From Herminiimonas sp. (GTDB taxonomy: Bacteria > Pseudomonadota > Gammaproteobacteria > Burkholderiales > Burkholderiaceae_D), in NCBI GenBank assembly GCA_028292665.1, contig JAQGLW010000163.1, forward strand, positions 1 to 59,900: a stretch of 59,900 nucleotides of DNA, in the 5' to 3' direction. The notes under the pieces were generated by a model that was not told the origin of the DNA, ran no database searches, and saw nothing but the letters and a program-made list of their open reading frames with translations. Positions within the stretch are counted from its first letter, which is position 1; each line of letters opens with the position of its first letter. Below are positions 1 to 9,336 of the stretch, in pieces. The position numbers and the translations under genes were made by a program.

Positions 1-130
1 GCATCGCAGTACCGCACATGCGAATCGCCCCGGATTTTATTTCCATTACGAATGTTGTGATCGATCTCAAGAAGTATCGTCCCATACCTGCTAGGCTTTC
101 TGGATAGGCCTTTATTTTGAAGGGGGAACT

Positions 131-250
131 ATGCATAGAGCACCAACTCCGACTCCTGATCACGAGCCTTTTGAAGAAGACGATCCTGTACCTGTGCCCG
201 GAGTGCCGTCTCCGGAGGAAGAGCCTGTGCCGGATCATAAACCCAGCTAA
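131..250 (+). CDS. Small acidic proline-rich protein, 39 aa, unknown function
   Basis: A 39-residue frame begins with ATG five bases after a strong purine-rich ribosome binding site (AGGGGG). The product has no membrane segment and is built almost only of Pro, Glu, Asp and Val in PVP/PSP/PTP steps, with two DH motifs (PDHEPF near the start, VPDHKPS at the end), so it is probably disordered. I do not recognise a named family. It lies 40 bases upstream of another small gene on the same strand and may share its transcript. The good RBS and the clean acidic composition favour a real gene over chance, but the short length keeps this uncertain. Confidence 0.55.
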   Translation: MHRAPTPTPDHEPFEEDDPVPVPGVPSPEEEPVPDHKPS

Positions 251-290
251 CCGCGATGATTCCGCGATTCTTTAAAGCACTGGAGAAAAA

Positions 291-509
291 ATGACAGGGC
301 GCATATTGCAAAGTGGAACTCATATTGCCCGCATTGTCGCTTTGAAGCAGCCTGACGATACCTATGAGGCGCAAGTGTTCGTCCGCTTGACACGCGAGCC
401 GGAAATCGCAGAAACGTATATTCCGGCAGGAACATTTGAAACGGAACAGCAGGCATGGGAAGCAGCCGAAATGCGCGCAAAGAGAGCGCTTGAGGAGCAC
501 GAATTTTAA
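291..509 (+). CDS. Hypothetical protein, 72 aa, beta-beta-alpha type
   Basis: The ATG follows GGAG with a six-base spacer. The 72-residue soluble product has a predicted strand pair (HIARIVALK and YEAQVFVRLTRE) and then a helix rich in Ala and Glu (TEQQAWEAAEMRAKRALEE). No signal peptide or catalytic motif is visible. Its layout resembles the protein at 1112-1327: two strands, an LTR/ITR-like end, a Thr-rich turn, then a helix with repeated Ala. The two are therefore probably related. Function is unknown; I assign no family. Confidence 0.7.
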   Translation: MTGRILQSGTHIARIVALKQPDDTYEAQVFVRLTREPEIAETYIPAGTFETEQQAWEAAEMRAKRALEEHEF

Positions 510-903
510 GCGGTTGCCGTTCTCCTGCTGTTTGGCCGCAGGAAGACGGCGACCGCATGTCTGTTGAACAGCAGCGCATTTCGCGTTTCGTTTCCGATGT
601 GAACTTGTCGCTTTATTCTGCGGATCGACCATCGTCGTGTTTGATAATTCGGATGGTCGCTTGCGCGAATGGACTTTCATTCTGCTTGCTTGACGTAATC
701 GTTTGGCGACAGAACCTGATTTTGAGTTGGCGCAAAGGCTCCGTGTCTATCGCGAAATAGACTTGAATCGGCCTTTCAAGGATTTTTATTCTGCAAATGG
801 TCTTTCTCCACCGTGAAAATCCGGCAGGTGTCGACACCGGCTTTATCGGGCATCAGGTGCATTACAGTCTTCTCCCAACTTTATATTAACTGCAGGAATT
901 GAA
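510..903. other. 394-bp gap without a supported gene
   Basis: Open frames of 67 codons (plus strand, from 557) and 74 codons (minus strand, from 837) exist here, but neither has a ribosome binding site or protein-like composition. The last 40 bases should contain the leader of the next gene, including AGGA just before its ATG. I see no convincing RNA gene, repeat or promoter in the rest. Confidence 0.5.
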
Positions 904-1104
904 ATGTCCGCTAATCCGAACGCCAATCTGAATACCAATTCGAATAATCTCAATTCCCGTGGCGACTGGGAAGTCAATATCAACGATGCGTCTGAAATAC
1001 GTTATTGGATGCAACACTGGAATGTAAGCGAAGTCGATCTTCGCAAGGCGGTTGCGGAAGTAGGCACTGAAGTGGCGGCAGTCCGCATCGCGCTTGGGAA
1101 GTGA
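904..1104 (+). CDS. DUF3606 domain protein, 66 aa
   Basis: The product has an Asn-rich N-terminal tail (about 20 residues of NPNANLNTNSNN type), then a DUF3606-like core. Visible family features are the strand-like WEVNIND, the EIRYWMQHWNVSE helix and the LRKAVAEVGTEVAAVRIAL helix. DUF3606 proteins are small, widespread in proteobacteria and of unknown function; many are stress-associated. AGGA stands seven bases before the ATG. The stop codon lies seven bases ahead of the next ATG, so the two genes are probably co-transcribed. Confidence 0.8.
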   Translation: MSANPNANLNTNSNNLNSRGDWEVNINDASEIRYWMQHWNVSEVDLRKAVAEVGTEVAAVRIALGK

Positions 1105-1111
1105 GCAGCAG

Positions 1112-1327
1112 ATGGCTGCTGTAACGTATACCAAGGAAGGCTGGAAAGCGGAGGCGGATATACAACGGCTGCCAGGGGGCAAATTTCAAGGAGTCGTGTT
1201 GATTACACGAATGGGGGAAACAGCGGCGGATGCGTCTCCACGCACTGTGAATACGGTTTCCGATACACCGGAGGAAGCGCTGGAAGAAGCAAAGGCGCTG
1301 GCGCATCGCATCCTGGCCGATCTGTAA
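1112..1327 (+). CDS. Hypothetical protein, 71 aa, related in layout to the protein at 291-509
   Basis: I place the start at the ATG at 1112, preceded by GGGAAGTGAG; a TTG six codons upstream would overlap the DUF3606 gene and is less likely. The product has two strand-like segments (GWKAEADIQRL and KFQGVVLITRM), a Thr/Ser-rich turn and a C-terminal helix (DTPEEALEEAKALAHRILAD). This is the same order seen in the 72-residue protein at 291-509, so the two genes may be old duplicates flanking the DUF3606 gene. No function is assigned. Confidence 0.7.
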   Translation: MAAVTYTKEGWKAEADIQRLPGGKFQGVVLITRMGETAADASPRTVNTVSDTPEEALEEAKALAHRILADL

Positions 1328-1328
1328 A

Positions 1329-1361
1329 ACATGTCGATATCGTGCGACGATATCGACATGT
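1329..1361 (-). terminator. Perfect 15-bp hairpin between convergent units
   Basis: Arms at 1329-1343 and 1347-1361 are exact reverse complements with a three-base loop (GCG). Read on the minus strand the hairpin is followed by TTTTA, which suits a terminator for the tpsA transcript ending at 1493. On the plus strand no T-run follows, so it would at most be a 3'-end stabilising structure for the small-gene transcript. It could also bind a protein dimer. Confidence 0.55.
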
Positions 1362-1492
1362 CAGCCTGCCGCCGCCAGCCAGGTCGTCATCACTCCGCGC
1401 CGCATTTCTGAACGCGCATTTCCAGTCCCGCACAAGGTGCACGGCTATCGAGGACGAATGGCCGGCTGCGCTTGCCGTCGGTTTTTCACGAT

Positions 1493-4400
1493 TTATTTTT
1501 TGCTGCCTTGCTCCGGCTGCTGTTGGCACGGATCGCGTAACTTCACGCCATCGCGTTTGATTTCAACGAGACGATTCCCGCCGCTCCGTGCACTGTCGTC
1601 GTTGTCCTGTTCCTTCGGTTGCGCCGACACATCATTGCAGCTGATCTCAAACCCTTGCGGAACCGAAGCATTCGACTGATCACCGCGTTCGCCTGCGCCG
1701 CTTGAGAGCAAATCGCCGGACGCTATGCCGCCGCTGGCTGAACCGGCGCCGCTGTCTCCGCCGCCGTCTGCATCGCCGCCGCGGCCGGTACCCGCGCCGC
1801 CCTCTCCGGCGGTACCGCTGCCGGCGCCTGCCCGGCCGTCTCCGCTGCCGCCACCGGCCGTTCCTGCGCCGCTGTCTCCGCCGCCATCTCCTGCGCCGCC
1901 GCTGCCTGTGCCGGCGCCGGCATCCGCGCCATTGCCGGTGCCTATACCTGTACCGGTGCCCGCACCTGTGCCGCCATCGCCGGTACCACCGCTGCCGGTA
2001 CCGGCGGCGCCGTCGCCACTGCCATCGCCGGCGCCATGGTCTCCTGTGCCGCCCGTGCCGCTGCCGTCTCCGCCGTTTCCTGCGCCGCCGCTGCCGGTGC
2101 CTGCACCGCCATCTCCGCCGCCCGCTCCGGAACCGCCGGTTCCGCTGCCCGCAGAACCATCTCCGGCACTGCCGGTACCTGTACCCGCGCCACCGTTGCC
2201 TGCGCCACCGCTGCCGGTGCCTGCACCGCCATCTCCACTGCCATTTCCGGTTCCGCCGGCGCCCGTGCCGGCACTGCCGTCTCCCGCGCCACCGGTTCCT
2301 GTTCCTGCGCCGCCGTCTCCCGCGCCTCCGCTACCGGTGCCCCCGCCGCCATCGCCGCCGCCGGTTCCGGCACCACCGGTTCCGCTGCCCGCAGAACCAT
2401 CCCCCGCACTGCCGGTTCCTGTTCCTGCGCCGCCGTCTCCCGTGCCGCCGCTGCCTGCGCCCGCGCCGCCGTCCCCGCCGCCTGCGCCGCCAGTGCCGGT
2501 GCCTGCTCCACCATCGCCGGCACCGCCGGTACCTGTCCCCGCGCCGCCGTCTCCAGATCCACCGCTGCCTGTGCCTGTGCCTGTGCCGGCGCCGCCGTCG
2601 CCGCTACCGTCTGCAGTCCCGCCCGTGCCGCTGCCGGTGCCTGTGCCGGCATCACCGGTTCCGGTACCGCCGCTGCCTGTTCCTGCACCGCCATCGCCGC
2701 CGCCTGTGCCCCCGCTGCCTGTACCACTGCCTCCTGTGCCGCTGCCATCGCCGCCGGTACCGGTATTGCCGTTGCCGGAAGTCGTGTCAGGGGGGAAGGG
2801 ATTGGTATTCGGTTTGGCGGGCGGACATCCCGGGCATTCACCGGTCGGTGTATTGGATGGATTGCCCGAATTGCCGGAACCCGAATTATTGCCGGTTGTG
2901 CCGCCGCCGCCCGCAGTCGGGTCAGGGAACGGACTGGGATTGGTGCCCTGGCAGGTGGTGAGATTCTGGCAGCCTTGCCACAACCCGCCGCTGGTTCCGT
3001 CGCCCCTGGCCGCATATGACACTATTGAAGTGGATCCCTTCACGCCAGCCCGGGTCGACAGGATCAGTTTGCTGTTGCCAATGCCGCCGCCGAACCAATT
3101 CATCCATATGTCGCCGTGACCCGGGCCGCCGTTCGGGAATGGATAGTCTTGACTGCCGCTGATAATGATTGTGCTGCCATCCGGGAGTTTGCGGATGACG
3201 TCGGCCGAAATGGTTTTTTCCCACGGCTTGTTCGATAAGCCGGAGCCGACCCACATCGTTTCATCGTTGAGACTGCGCCAGGTGATCTCCGGCTTGTTCG
3301 GATTAACGTAGTTGCTCGCTGCGCCGGGCAGGCTCAGGTTGTTGGTAAAAAAATGCATCTGGTTGCCGAAGGTGTTGAACGAATTGATCGTGAGGTTCTC
3401 CGCCGCCAGCCGCAGGTTGTATATCGGGCCCACGTTATAGGCGAGCATGTTGCCGGTAGTTTGCGCGGACAGGCTGCGATAGCCCAGGTTGAACGCGCCG
3501 TCGGAACCGATATGGACATCGCCCGTCAAGGTATTCTTGGCCGCATCCTGCACGTTCGAATCCGAAAGAATCACATTTTGCGGTGTGCCGACAAAGAAGG
3601 TGGCAGTCGGGTTGGTGAACTTGAGCAGCGTGTCGGCGCTGTAATTGGTATCGGCGGTGAAGCCGGGATCGTAACTGTTGTTGATGCCGATGCGGCTGCC
3701 GAGGTTGTAGGGTTGCAGCATGATGCGCGCACCGTCGGCCGTGCCCGCGTCGAGCAGTATGTCGAGCGATTGGGAGCGCAGCATCAGATTGTTGCCTTTG
3801 CTGAGCAGTTTGATGATCTTCAGCGCACCGCCGGTGGTGAGGTAAAAGTCGCCGATCGGTCGGCTGGTCTTGTCCGCGGGGAGTCCGGCAGTTGTGCTGG
3901 CGCCGGCATCCGCAGCCGGTGCGCCAAGGCCGATGCCGACAAGTTCGCCGGTCTGTGCGCTGTTATCGATCACCATCACTTTGCCGCCGGCCGCGGCAAG
4001 AGACGAGACCTTGGTCACGAGCTTGAATGTACCCTTCAGATCGTCTCCGAAAACACCCAGCGTGTTTGCATCGATACGCTTGCCGGCCGCAGTCGATGCA
4101 GTGAAATCGCCGCCTACGCCGATCGTCACCCCGCCGGAGCCGTTGGCGGTGGCGGCATTGATGTTCTCGTTGATCCGGAGGTCGCCGCCGATGGATAACG
4201 AAATATTATTGTCGTTGTAGATGGCCGGCGTCGCTCTGCCTGCGGCATCGGCACCGGCAGGAATGATGACGGTGCTGGAAGTGGTCGTGATGCCGCTGAC
4301 ACCGCCGACGCTGCCCACCGCAAGAGGACCTCCGGTGTAGCTGATGGAACCGTTGGCATTGGCAGCCAGCGTACCGACCAGGTTGTTGGCGTTGTTCAGG

Positions 4401-6739
4401 ACAAAGGGTGTGACATTGCTTGCGCTGTTGCCGAGCAGTAGCAGGTTGCCGGCCGTCAGCGATCCCGCCTGCAACGGCTTGTTGTCGGCGTCGAGGTCAT
4501 GTCGCTGGTAGACGCCGCCCGAGCCGGCAGTCAGCTTGATGGTTCCGGCGCCGGCATTGATGCTTTCATTAAGCGTCAGGCTGGCGGGATTGGTGCCGTC
4601 AGGCAGCTTGGTGTTGTCGAAGCCGGCTGCATTGCCGGTGGAGATCGTGACATTATGGTTGTTGGTCTTGATTCCGGCCTGGCCGTACGTATTGCCGACA
4701 GCCATGGCGCCGGCGGTGTTGACGATCAGGTCGCCATTGATATCCGCGCTGATTCTGCCGATGTTGTTGCCGCTCATGGAAAGATTGACGGAACCCTGCA
4801 GCAGTGCAAGATCGTTCAACTGCACTGTGCCGCCAGTCTGATTGACGCCGCCCGGACCGCGGAAATACATGCTGTTCGATGCGACGCCTTGTGCCAGCGT
4901 CAGTGACGCGTTGTTCTTGTCGAAATAAAATTGCGTATCGCCGTTGGTATTCGTGACGCCGCTGACGCCGTTCACCGTGCCGACCGTCAGGTTGCGGTTA
5001 CTGCTGTAGCGCAAAGTGCTATTGGTCAGATTGGTTGCCAGCGTGTTGACTTCGTTCCAGCTGCCGACGAAATTGCTCGGCGTGACACCGACCAGGTCAA
5101 AAAAACCTGATCCGCTCAACAGAAGCGAATTGGCGGTAATGGTGGCGCCCGGGATCTGAATCGCTCCGTTGCCGGCATTGAGCCACACTGTACCGTTGCC
5201 GCCGGACAGGTTTGCGTTCAGCAGGATTTTGTTGGTCGCCCGCAGTTCAAGCGTGGAGGCGGATGACCAGCCGACGTTGTTGGCGACCGTGATGGTGCCG
5301 CCGCCGGCCGCGGTGCCGCTTGCGGTCGCAGTAGTCACCGTGACGTTACCGGCGCCGAGGGCGGTTTCCAGTGTGCCGACATTCAGAACCGAAGCGCCGC
5401 CATTGCCGGTGGCGTCGGCGAATGGTGTGGCGCCGGTTATGTCGCTGTTGGCGGCGGTCGAGATGGTGATGTCGGCCGGGTCGAGCAGCAGATTGCCGGC
5501 CTTGCCCTTGGGCGCGAGCGTGGTCGCGGTGCCGTTGAAGTCCAGTCGCGCCTTGCCCGAGACTTCGATGCTGCCGCCGTCGCCTCCTTCGGCGCCGCCC
5601 CGCGCCGAAATGTCGCCGTAGTATCGCGTTTGTTCATCCGACCATACGACCGCGTTGCCGCCATTGCCGTTGCGCAAGGCATCAACCTTGATTTGCACGT
5701 CTTTGCCGACGTACGCGGTTTGCGCGTTCGGCAGCGGTCCGTTGCCCTGATAGCTGCCGCCGATATTTACCGAGCCGCCGCCCGCGTCACCCGACGCATC
5801 GATCACGGCACTGTCGATCAGCGCAACCTTGTCGCCCAATACGTTGACGACGCCGCCTTTTTGGCCGGTCGCATTGCCGCTCGCGTCAAGTTTGCCGCTG
5901 ACCAGCGTATTGCCGCCGTCGGCGGACAGGTAAATTGCGCCTTCGCGCTCAACTGCGGTCTCCGCCTGCACCAATCCGCTGTTGTTGACGCTGCCGGTGG
6001 CGAGACCGCGCGCCACCGCAGCCGTCATGATTGCGCGTCCGCCATCGGCCATTATCTGGCCGCTGTTCTCCACGCCGGACAATTCGGCCACGGTTTTTTC
6101 ATTCACCGTGAAATTGATCAGGCTGTCGCCCTTGATGTCCAGCGTCATCTTGCTGCCGGAGGCGAGCGCTGCGGTGCCGAGTCTTGCCTGTATCACGCCG
6201 CTGTTTGCCGCATAGTCGCCTGCCAGCACCACGTAACCGCCCTCGCGCGCTTTCAGTACGCCGGCATTGATTACTTCGCGCCGCGCGGCGGAAGAGGCGT
6301 CGCGGCTGAAGATGTAGTTGCCTGCCATGAAGTCGTCATTGCGGATATTCATCGTGGTTGCGATCAGGCCGCCGACATCGACGCTGGCGCCTGCGCCGAA
6401 ATACACGCCGAACGGATTGACCAGAAACACCTGGCCGTTGGCGGACAGGCTGCCGAGTATGGTGGACGGATTGCCGCCCACTACACGGTTAAGCATGATG
6501 GAGGAGGCATTCGGCTGATTGATGAGTACGCTGTTGCCGGCTCCGATGGAAAAATTCTGCCAGTCGATGACGGCTCTGGATGTGCCCTGATTGATCACCT
6601 GGCGCTGCGCGTCCTGGCTGACTGTCGCCGCGCCGCCGACCACCGTGCCGCCGCTCGGCAGTTCCGCATGGCCCGCCCCCTGGTACAACAGGGCCAGGCC
6701 GAGCAGGATCGATCGCCGAATTGGTTTAGAAGCTTGCAC
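1493..6739 (-). CDS. Two-partner secretion exoprotein (TpsA, filamentous haemagglutinin type) with Gly-rich C-terminal region
   Basis: This 1748-residue secreted protein is the likely substrate of the TpsB pore encoded just upstream. A signal peptide (about 1-25, ending GAGHA) is followed by the TPS/haemagglutination-activity domain (about 26-290), with [20 protein letters not shown] and NPFGV at 108-112. Residues about 300-1250 look like beta-helix-forming Gly/Asn/Thr/Val sequence. C-X5-C and C-X2-C pairs then precede a Gly/Thr/Ser/Asp-rich low-complexity tract of about 350 residues. The extreme C-terminus has two Cys (1701 and 1738) spaced by 36 residues, ten residues from the end, similar in idea to the HMW1 surface anchor. 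The start is GTG and overlaps the end of tpsB by 14 bases, so the genes are coupled. The probable role is adhesion or biofilm formation. Binding target is unknown. Confidence 0.92.
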   Translation of the reverse strand: MQASKPIRRSILLGLALLYQGAGHAELPSGGTVVGGAATVSQDAQRQVINQGTSRAVIDWQNFSIGAGNSVLINQPNASSIMLNRVVGGNPSTILGSLSANGQVFLVNPFGVYFGAGASVDVGGLIATTMNIRNDDFMAGNYIFSRDASSAARREVINAGVLKAREGGYVVLAGDYAANSGVIQARLGTAALASGSKMTLDIKGDSLINFTVNEKTVAELSGVENSGQIMADGGRAIMTAAVARGLATGSVNNSGLVQAETAVEREGAIYLSADGGNTLVSGKLDASGNATGQKGGVVNVLGDKVALIDSAVIDASGDAGGGSVNIGGSYQGNGPLPNAQTAYVGKDVQIKVDALRNGNGGNAVVWSDEQTRYYGDISARGGAEGGDGGSIEVSGKARLDFNGTATTLAPKGKAGNLLLDPADITISTAANSDITGATPFADATGNGGASVLNVGTLETALGAGNVTVTTATASGTAAGGGTITVANNVGWSSASTLELRATNKILLNANLSGGNGTVWLNAGNGAIQIPGATITANSLLLSGSGFFDLVGVTPSNFVGSWNEVNTLATNLTNSTLRYSSNRNLTVGTVNGVSGVTNTNGDTQFYFDKNNASLTLAQGVASNSMYFRGPGGVNQTGGTVQLNDLALLQGSVNLSMSGNNIGRISADINGDLIVNTAGAMAVGNTYGQAGIKTNNHNVTISTGNAAGFDNTKLPDGTNPASLTLNESINAGAGTIKLTAGSGGVYQRHDLDADNKPLQAGSLTAGNLLLLGNSASNVTPFVLNNANNLVGTLAANANGSISYTGGPLAVGSVGGVSGITTTSSTVIIPAGADAAGRATPAIYNDNNISLSIGGDLRINENINAATANGSGGVTIGVGGDFTASTAAGKRIDANTLGVFGDDLKGTFKLVTKVSSLAAAGGKVMVIDNSAQTGELVGIGLGAPAADAGASTTAGLPADKTSRPIGDFYLTTGGALKIIKLLSKGNNLMLRSQSLDILLDAGTADGARIMLQPYNLGSRIGINNSYDPGFTADTNYSADTLLKFTNPTATFFVGTPQNVILSDSNVQDAAKNTLTGDVHIGSDGAFNLGYRSLSAQTTGNMLAYNVGPIYNLRLAAENLTINSFNTFGNQMHFFTNNLSLPGAASNYVNPNKPEITWRSLNDETMWVGSGLSNKPWEKTISADVIRKLPDGSTIIISGSQDYPFPNGGPGHGDIWMNWFGGGIGNSKLILSTRAGVKGSTSIVSYAARGDGTSGGLWQGCQNLTTCQGTNPSPFPDPTAGGGGTTGNNSGSGNSGNPSNTPTGECPGCPPAKPNTNPFPPDTTSGNGNTGTGGDGSGTGGSGTGSGGTGGGDGGAGTGSGGTGTGDAGTGTGSGTGGTADGSGDGGAGTGTGTGSGGSGDGGAGTGTGGAGDGGAGTGTGGAGGGDGGAGAGSGGTGDGGAGTGTGSAGDGSAGSGTGGAGTGGGDGGGGTGSGGAGDGGAGTGTGGAGDGSAGTGAGGTGNGSGDGGAGTGSGGAGNGGAGTGTGSAGDGSAGSGTGGSGAGGGDGGAGTGSGGAGNGGDGSGTGGTGDHGAGDGSGDGAAGTGSGGTGDGGTGAGTGTGIGTGNGADAGAGTGSGGAGDGGGDSGAGTAGGGSGDGRAGAGSGTAGEGGAGTGRGGDADGGGDSGAGSASGGIASGDLLSSGAGERGDQSNASVPQGFEISCNDVSAQPKEQDNDDSARSGGNRLVEIKRDGVKLRDPCQQQPEQGSKK
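1716..2790 (-). repeat. Degenerate GC-rich repeats coding for the Gly-rich tract of TpsA
   Basis: About 1.07 kb of imperfect short repeats encodes units such as [12 protein letters not shown] and [12 protein letters not shown]. Plus-strand words such as GCCGCCGTCTCC and GTGCCGGTACC recur dozens of times with drift at third positions. The phase stays in frame throughout, which shows selection for the Gly-Asp/Ala-Gly pattern. Because stops are rare in such sequence, other frames are also open. The tract lacks the hydrophobic position of RTX nonapeptides, so it is not a canonical RTX region. Confidence 0.85.
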
Positions 6740-8378
6740 TGACGTTCACCCAGATTCTGTGGTTTCTGCTGCCGTCGGAAGCGGTGTGCGTGGTGCCGGC
6801 GGGTGTGGCCGCATCGATCGATGCGGTGATCCCCTTCATCGGGTAAATCGTGGCGCCCAATCCCACACTGCGCAATCTGTCCCGGCTGTCGCTGAAGCCG
6901 GGCATTTTGTAAACGACTTCGCCGGCGTCGGCTGTCAGACGGAATACGCCGACGCTGTTCGCTACGGCGAATGGACGGCGCAGTTCCATCGTGGCCAGGT
7001 AGCCGCGGTCGCCGCGCACTTCCGACGGACGGAAGGCACGCACGCTGTTCGGACCGCCGAGAGAAAATTTTTCCGTGTCCGGAAGCATTTCCTTGCTATG
7101 CACGAGGTTGCCGCGCAGGTAGATATCCCATCGCCCCATGAAGGGCGCGGTATGGTTGACATCCGCTTCCATGCGCGCAAATACCGCATCCTGCTTCGTC
7201 GCGCTGTTGCCGCTCTTGAAGTTGGTCGCCAGACCGAAACTGGCGTTGGTCACCGAAGTGTCGTCGTGGATCCGGCTGATCTGGTAACTCGTGGTCAGCA
7301 CGCTGATCCTGTTGTCGGAAATCTCGGTGCCCAGCGCGGTCTGCACCAGGCGGCTGCGCTTGACGCCAACGATCAGCGATTGATTGTCGTCGCGGCTGCG
7401 CACGAACGGATGACTGATCGCCAGCTCCTCCGTCCTGATTTCGCCGCTGATACCCAGCGCTGCCACCGCGCCGCTGACATCGTAGGCGGTTTTGGCGCTT
7501 GCGATCGCAATGCGTGTGCCGGCGGTATTGAGCGGCAGGGAATAACCGACTTTCCAGTAACGCACCAGTTTTTGCTGAGTACTGGAGCCGCTCAGATTGA
7601 GCTGATCGCCCCAACCGAAAGGCGCGTTGATGTTGAGACCGACATCGACTTTGTTCTGTCCGGTTTCGCTGCGTCCGTAATTGCTCAGGTTGACGCTGCC
7701 GTCGATCAATTTTTCCTTCACCTGGATTTCGGCATCGGTCGCACCGAATTCCGCGCCCGGTTCCAGCACCGCCTTGGCGCTCACGCCGGGCAGGTCGTTC
7801 AACAGCAGCAGATTGTTTTCCAGCCGGTCGGTGGTGACCAGCGCGCCCGGCGTCAGCAGGCCGGTGCGGGCGGCGAGGAATGCGGATGAATAGCGTTTGT
7901 TGCCGGCGAAAGTCACCTGACCGAAGCGGCCTTCGATGATGCGGATCCGGACGACCCCGTTTTCCACTTTTTGCGCAGGAATCACTGCGCGCGCCAACGT
8001 GTAGCCGTGGTCATGGTAGAAGGCGGTGATCGTGTCGGCGGCCTTGTTCAGGTCGTGCAGATTCAGTTCCAGATCGACGAAGCGTTCCAGCAGCGTCTTC
8101 AGCGTACGTGTTTTGTAAACGGTATTGCCGGACATGTCGAATGCATTGACCCGGAAGCGCCTGGCCCTGGGATCGTGCGGCGAGGGCGCCGGCTGTACCG
8201 GCAGCACCACCTGTGGCGGTGTGCTCGGCAGGCGTGCCTTGCCGGTGCCGATCGTATCCTGCACGCTGCCCGGTGTGACAGGCGCTTCGGCAGCCAGAGC
8301 CAATGCCTGGAGCAGCAGCAACGCGAGCGGCGCGATGGATGCGCGGCAAAGCGCAGGAGAGATTCTTTTTTTCGGCAC
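6726..8378 (-). CDS. TpsB outer-membrane transporter, ShlB/FhaC/HecB family
   Basis: This 550-residue protein should form the 16-strand outer-membrane pore that exports TpsA. It has a signal peptide (about 1-29), a Pro-rich linker, two POTRA domains (about 74-230, starting FRVNAFDMSGNTVY) and a C-terminal beta-barrel ending in aromatic Phe (NVSASF). The family L6 motif appears as VRGDRGY at 454-460, preceded by GGPNSVRAF. Length is normal for the family. It lies 17 bases after the last cyclic-nucleotide-binding-like gene and overlaps the tpsA start by 14 bases, so it is the link between the Tad block and the adhesin. Confidence 0.95.
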   Translation of the reverse strand: MPKKRISPALCRASIAPLALLLLQALALAAEAPVTPGSVQDTIGTGKARLPSTPPQVVLPVQPAPSPHDPRARRFRVNAFDMSGNTVYKTRTLKTLLERFVDLELNLHDLNKAADTITAFYHDHGYTLARAVIPAQKVENGVVRIRIIEGRFGQVTFAGNKRYSSAFLAARTGLLTPGALVTTDRLENNLLLLNDLPGVSAKAVLEPGAEFGATDAEIQVKEKLIDGSVNLSNYGRSETGQNKVDVGLNINAPFGWGDQLNLSGSSTQQKLVRYWKVGYSLPLNTAGTRIAIASAKTAYDVSGAVAALGISGEIRTEELAISHPFVRSRDDNQSLIVGVKRSRLVQTALGTEISDNRISVLTTSYQISRIHDDTSVTNASFGLATNFKSGNSATKQDAVFARMEADVNHTAPFMGRWDIYLRGNLVHSKEMLPDTEKFSLGGPNSVRAFRPSEVRGDRGYLATMELRRPFAVANSVGVFRLTADAGEVVYKMPGFSDSRDRLRSVGLGATIYPMKGITASIDAATPAGTTHTASDGSRNHRIWVNVSASF

Positions 8379-8395
8379 GGTATGATCGATGTTCG

Positions 8396-8854
8396 TCAGG
8401 CGCGGCCCGGCGAGGTGCGGAAACGCTTGTTCTCTTCCTGTATGTCGCGCGCCATCTGGACTGCGATCATGTATTGCAGGTGAAATCCGATCGGCGAGGC
8501 GTCATGGAACAATTGCCGGAAGGCGTCGCGTGTCAGCGCAGCGATTTTCACCGGGCCTTTTGCGATGCAGGTCGCCGATGCCGGCAGATTGTCCACCAGC
8601 GACAGAATGCCGAATATTTCGCCATCGCTCAGTTCGCGCACTTCGTGTTCCTCGCCGCCGTTCATGTCATGCCGGGTGACGCGCACCGATCCCTGAAGCA
8701 GCAGGTACAGCGCTTTGCCCTGGGTGCCCTGCTCAATGAAGACATGTCCGTCCGCATGTTCTTCCACCTGCAACTGGCCGGCGAGGATATCGAGATGCGG
8801 CGCCTTGAATTCGTCGAAGGCGGGCAGGTTTTTGAGAAAATATTTCAGGTCCAT
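8396..8854 (-). CDS. Single-domain cyclic-nucleotide-binding-like protein, 152 aa (copy 2)
   Basis: The start is set at MDLKYF (8854); the longer upstream frame merely overlaps the neighbouring gene. The whole product is one CNB-type beta-barrel: GHVFIEQGTQGKALYLLLQG (about 36-55), then the phosphate-binding-cassette region FGILSLVDNLPASAT (81-95) and C-terminal helices. There is no helix-turn-helix. The cassette has Ile where Glu is expected and Ala (92) where the phosphate-binding Arg is expected. It may therefore not bind cAMP or cGMP in the usual way. It is probably a tandem paralogue of the gene at 8878-9336 and lies in the Tad/TPS run. Its role is unknown; a structural or regulatory partner of pilus or adhesin export is possible. 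Confidence 0.85.
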   Translation of the reverse strand: MDLKYFLKNLPAFDEFKAPHLDILAGQLQVEEHADGHVFIEQGTQGKALYLLLQGSVRVTRHDMNGGEEHEVRELSDGEIFGILSLVDNLPASATCIAKGPVKIAALTRDAFRQLFHDASPIGFHLQYMIAVQMARDIQEENKRFRTSPGRA

Positions 8855-8877
8855 GGATTTGGTTTTTCTTGGAACGG

Positions 8878-9336
8878 TTAGCCGCGAGCGAGCGGGGCGC
8901 GAAGGCGCTCTGCCATCAATGCAATGAAGTGGTCCAGCAGCACCTTGGCGATGATTTCGTTTTCCCTGATCAGTTTTTCGAATGTCAGGTGATGCACTTT
9001 CACCAGCTTGCAAGGCGTATCGGTGACGATGGTGGCGCTGGCGAGGAGTTCGCCGCTCAGCACGGAAATTTCGCCCATCCATTCGCCGGGCCTGATCGCC
9101 GCGATAAGTCTGGATTCTCCCGCTTGCTCGATATAGACATTCAGGCTGCCGTCGAGCACGAAATAGATGAAGTCCACCGGCATGCGGTCGCGGATCAGAG
9201 TGCGTCCGGCAGGGAATTCCTGCACCGATGCGCCGTCCAGCAACAGTTCGAGGCCGACCGGCCCGAGTTCGCGCGCGAGTTGCGGAAAGCGGGCCTCAAA
9301 TCCGGAAAGGGTGGATTGATGTTCTCTGGATATCAT
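8878..9336 (-). CDS. Single-domain cyclic-nucleotide-binding-like protein, 152 aa (copy 1)
   Basis: ATG overlaps the DUF805 stop as ATGA, showing translational coupling. The protein is a lone CNB domain: FPAGRTLIRDRMPVDFIYFV (about 41-60), LDGSLNVYI, the cassette PGEWMGEISVLSGELLASAT (83-102) and a C-terminal helix (FIALMAERLRA). The Glu (89) of the cassette is kept, but the Arg that normally contacts the cyclic phosphate is replaced by Ala (99), as in the sister protein. No DNA-binding or effector domain is attached. It lies 23 bases ahead of its paralogue. It could sense another ligand or act as a protein-interaction module in the pilus system. Confidence 0.87.
   Translation of the reverse strand: MISREHQSTLSGFEARFPQLARELGPVGLELLLDGASVQEFPAGRTLIRDRMPVDFIYFVLDGSLNVYIEQAGESRLIAAIRPGEWMGEISVLSGELLASATIVTDTPCKLVKVHHLTFEKLIRENEIIAKVLLDHFIALMAERLRAPLARG

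Noticed and set aside
557-760. 67-codon plus-strand frame in the gap after the first small genes
   Set aside because: No ribosome binding site and random-looking composition.
1716-2790. RTX calcium-binding repeats in TpsA
   Set aside because: Units lack the large hydrophobic residue of GGxGxDxUx and are irregular in length.
1716-2790. CRISPR-like array
   Set aside because: Repeats are adjacent, degenerate and coding; there are no unique spacers of constant length.
1702-3119. Long plus-strand frames (419, 464 and 327 codons) rich in Pro, Arg or Ala opposite tpsA
   Set aside because: They mirror the Gly-codon repeats of tpsA, where GC-rich repeats have few stops in any frame. No start signal or protein-like composition.
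8396-9336. CRP/FNR-type transcription factors
   Set aside because: Both proteins end after the CNB domain; there is no helix-turn-helix.
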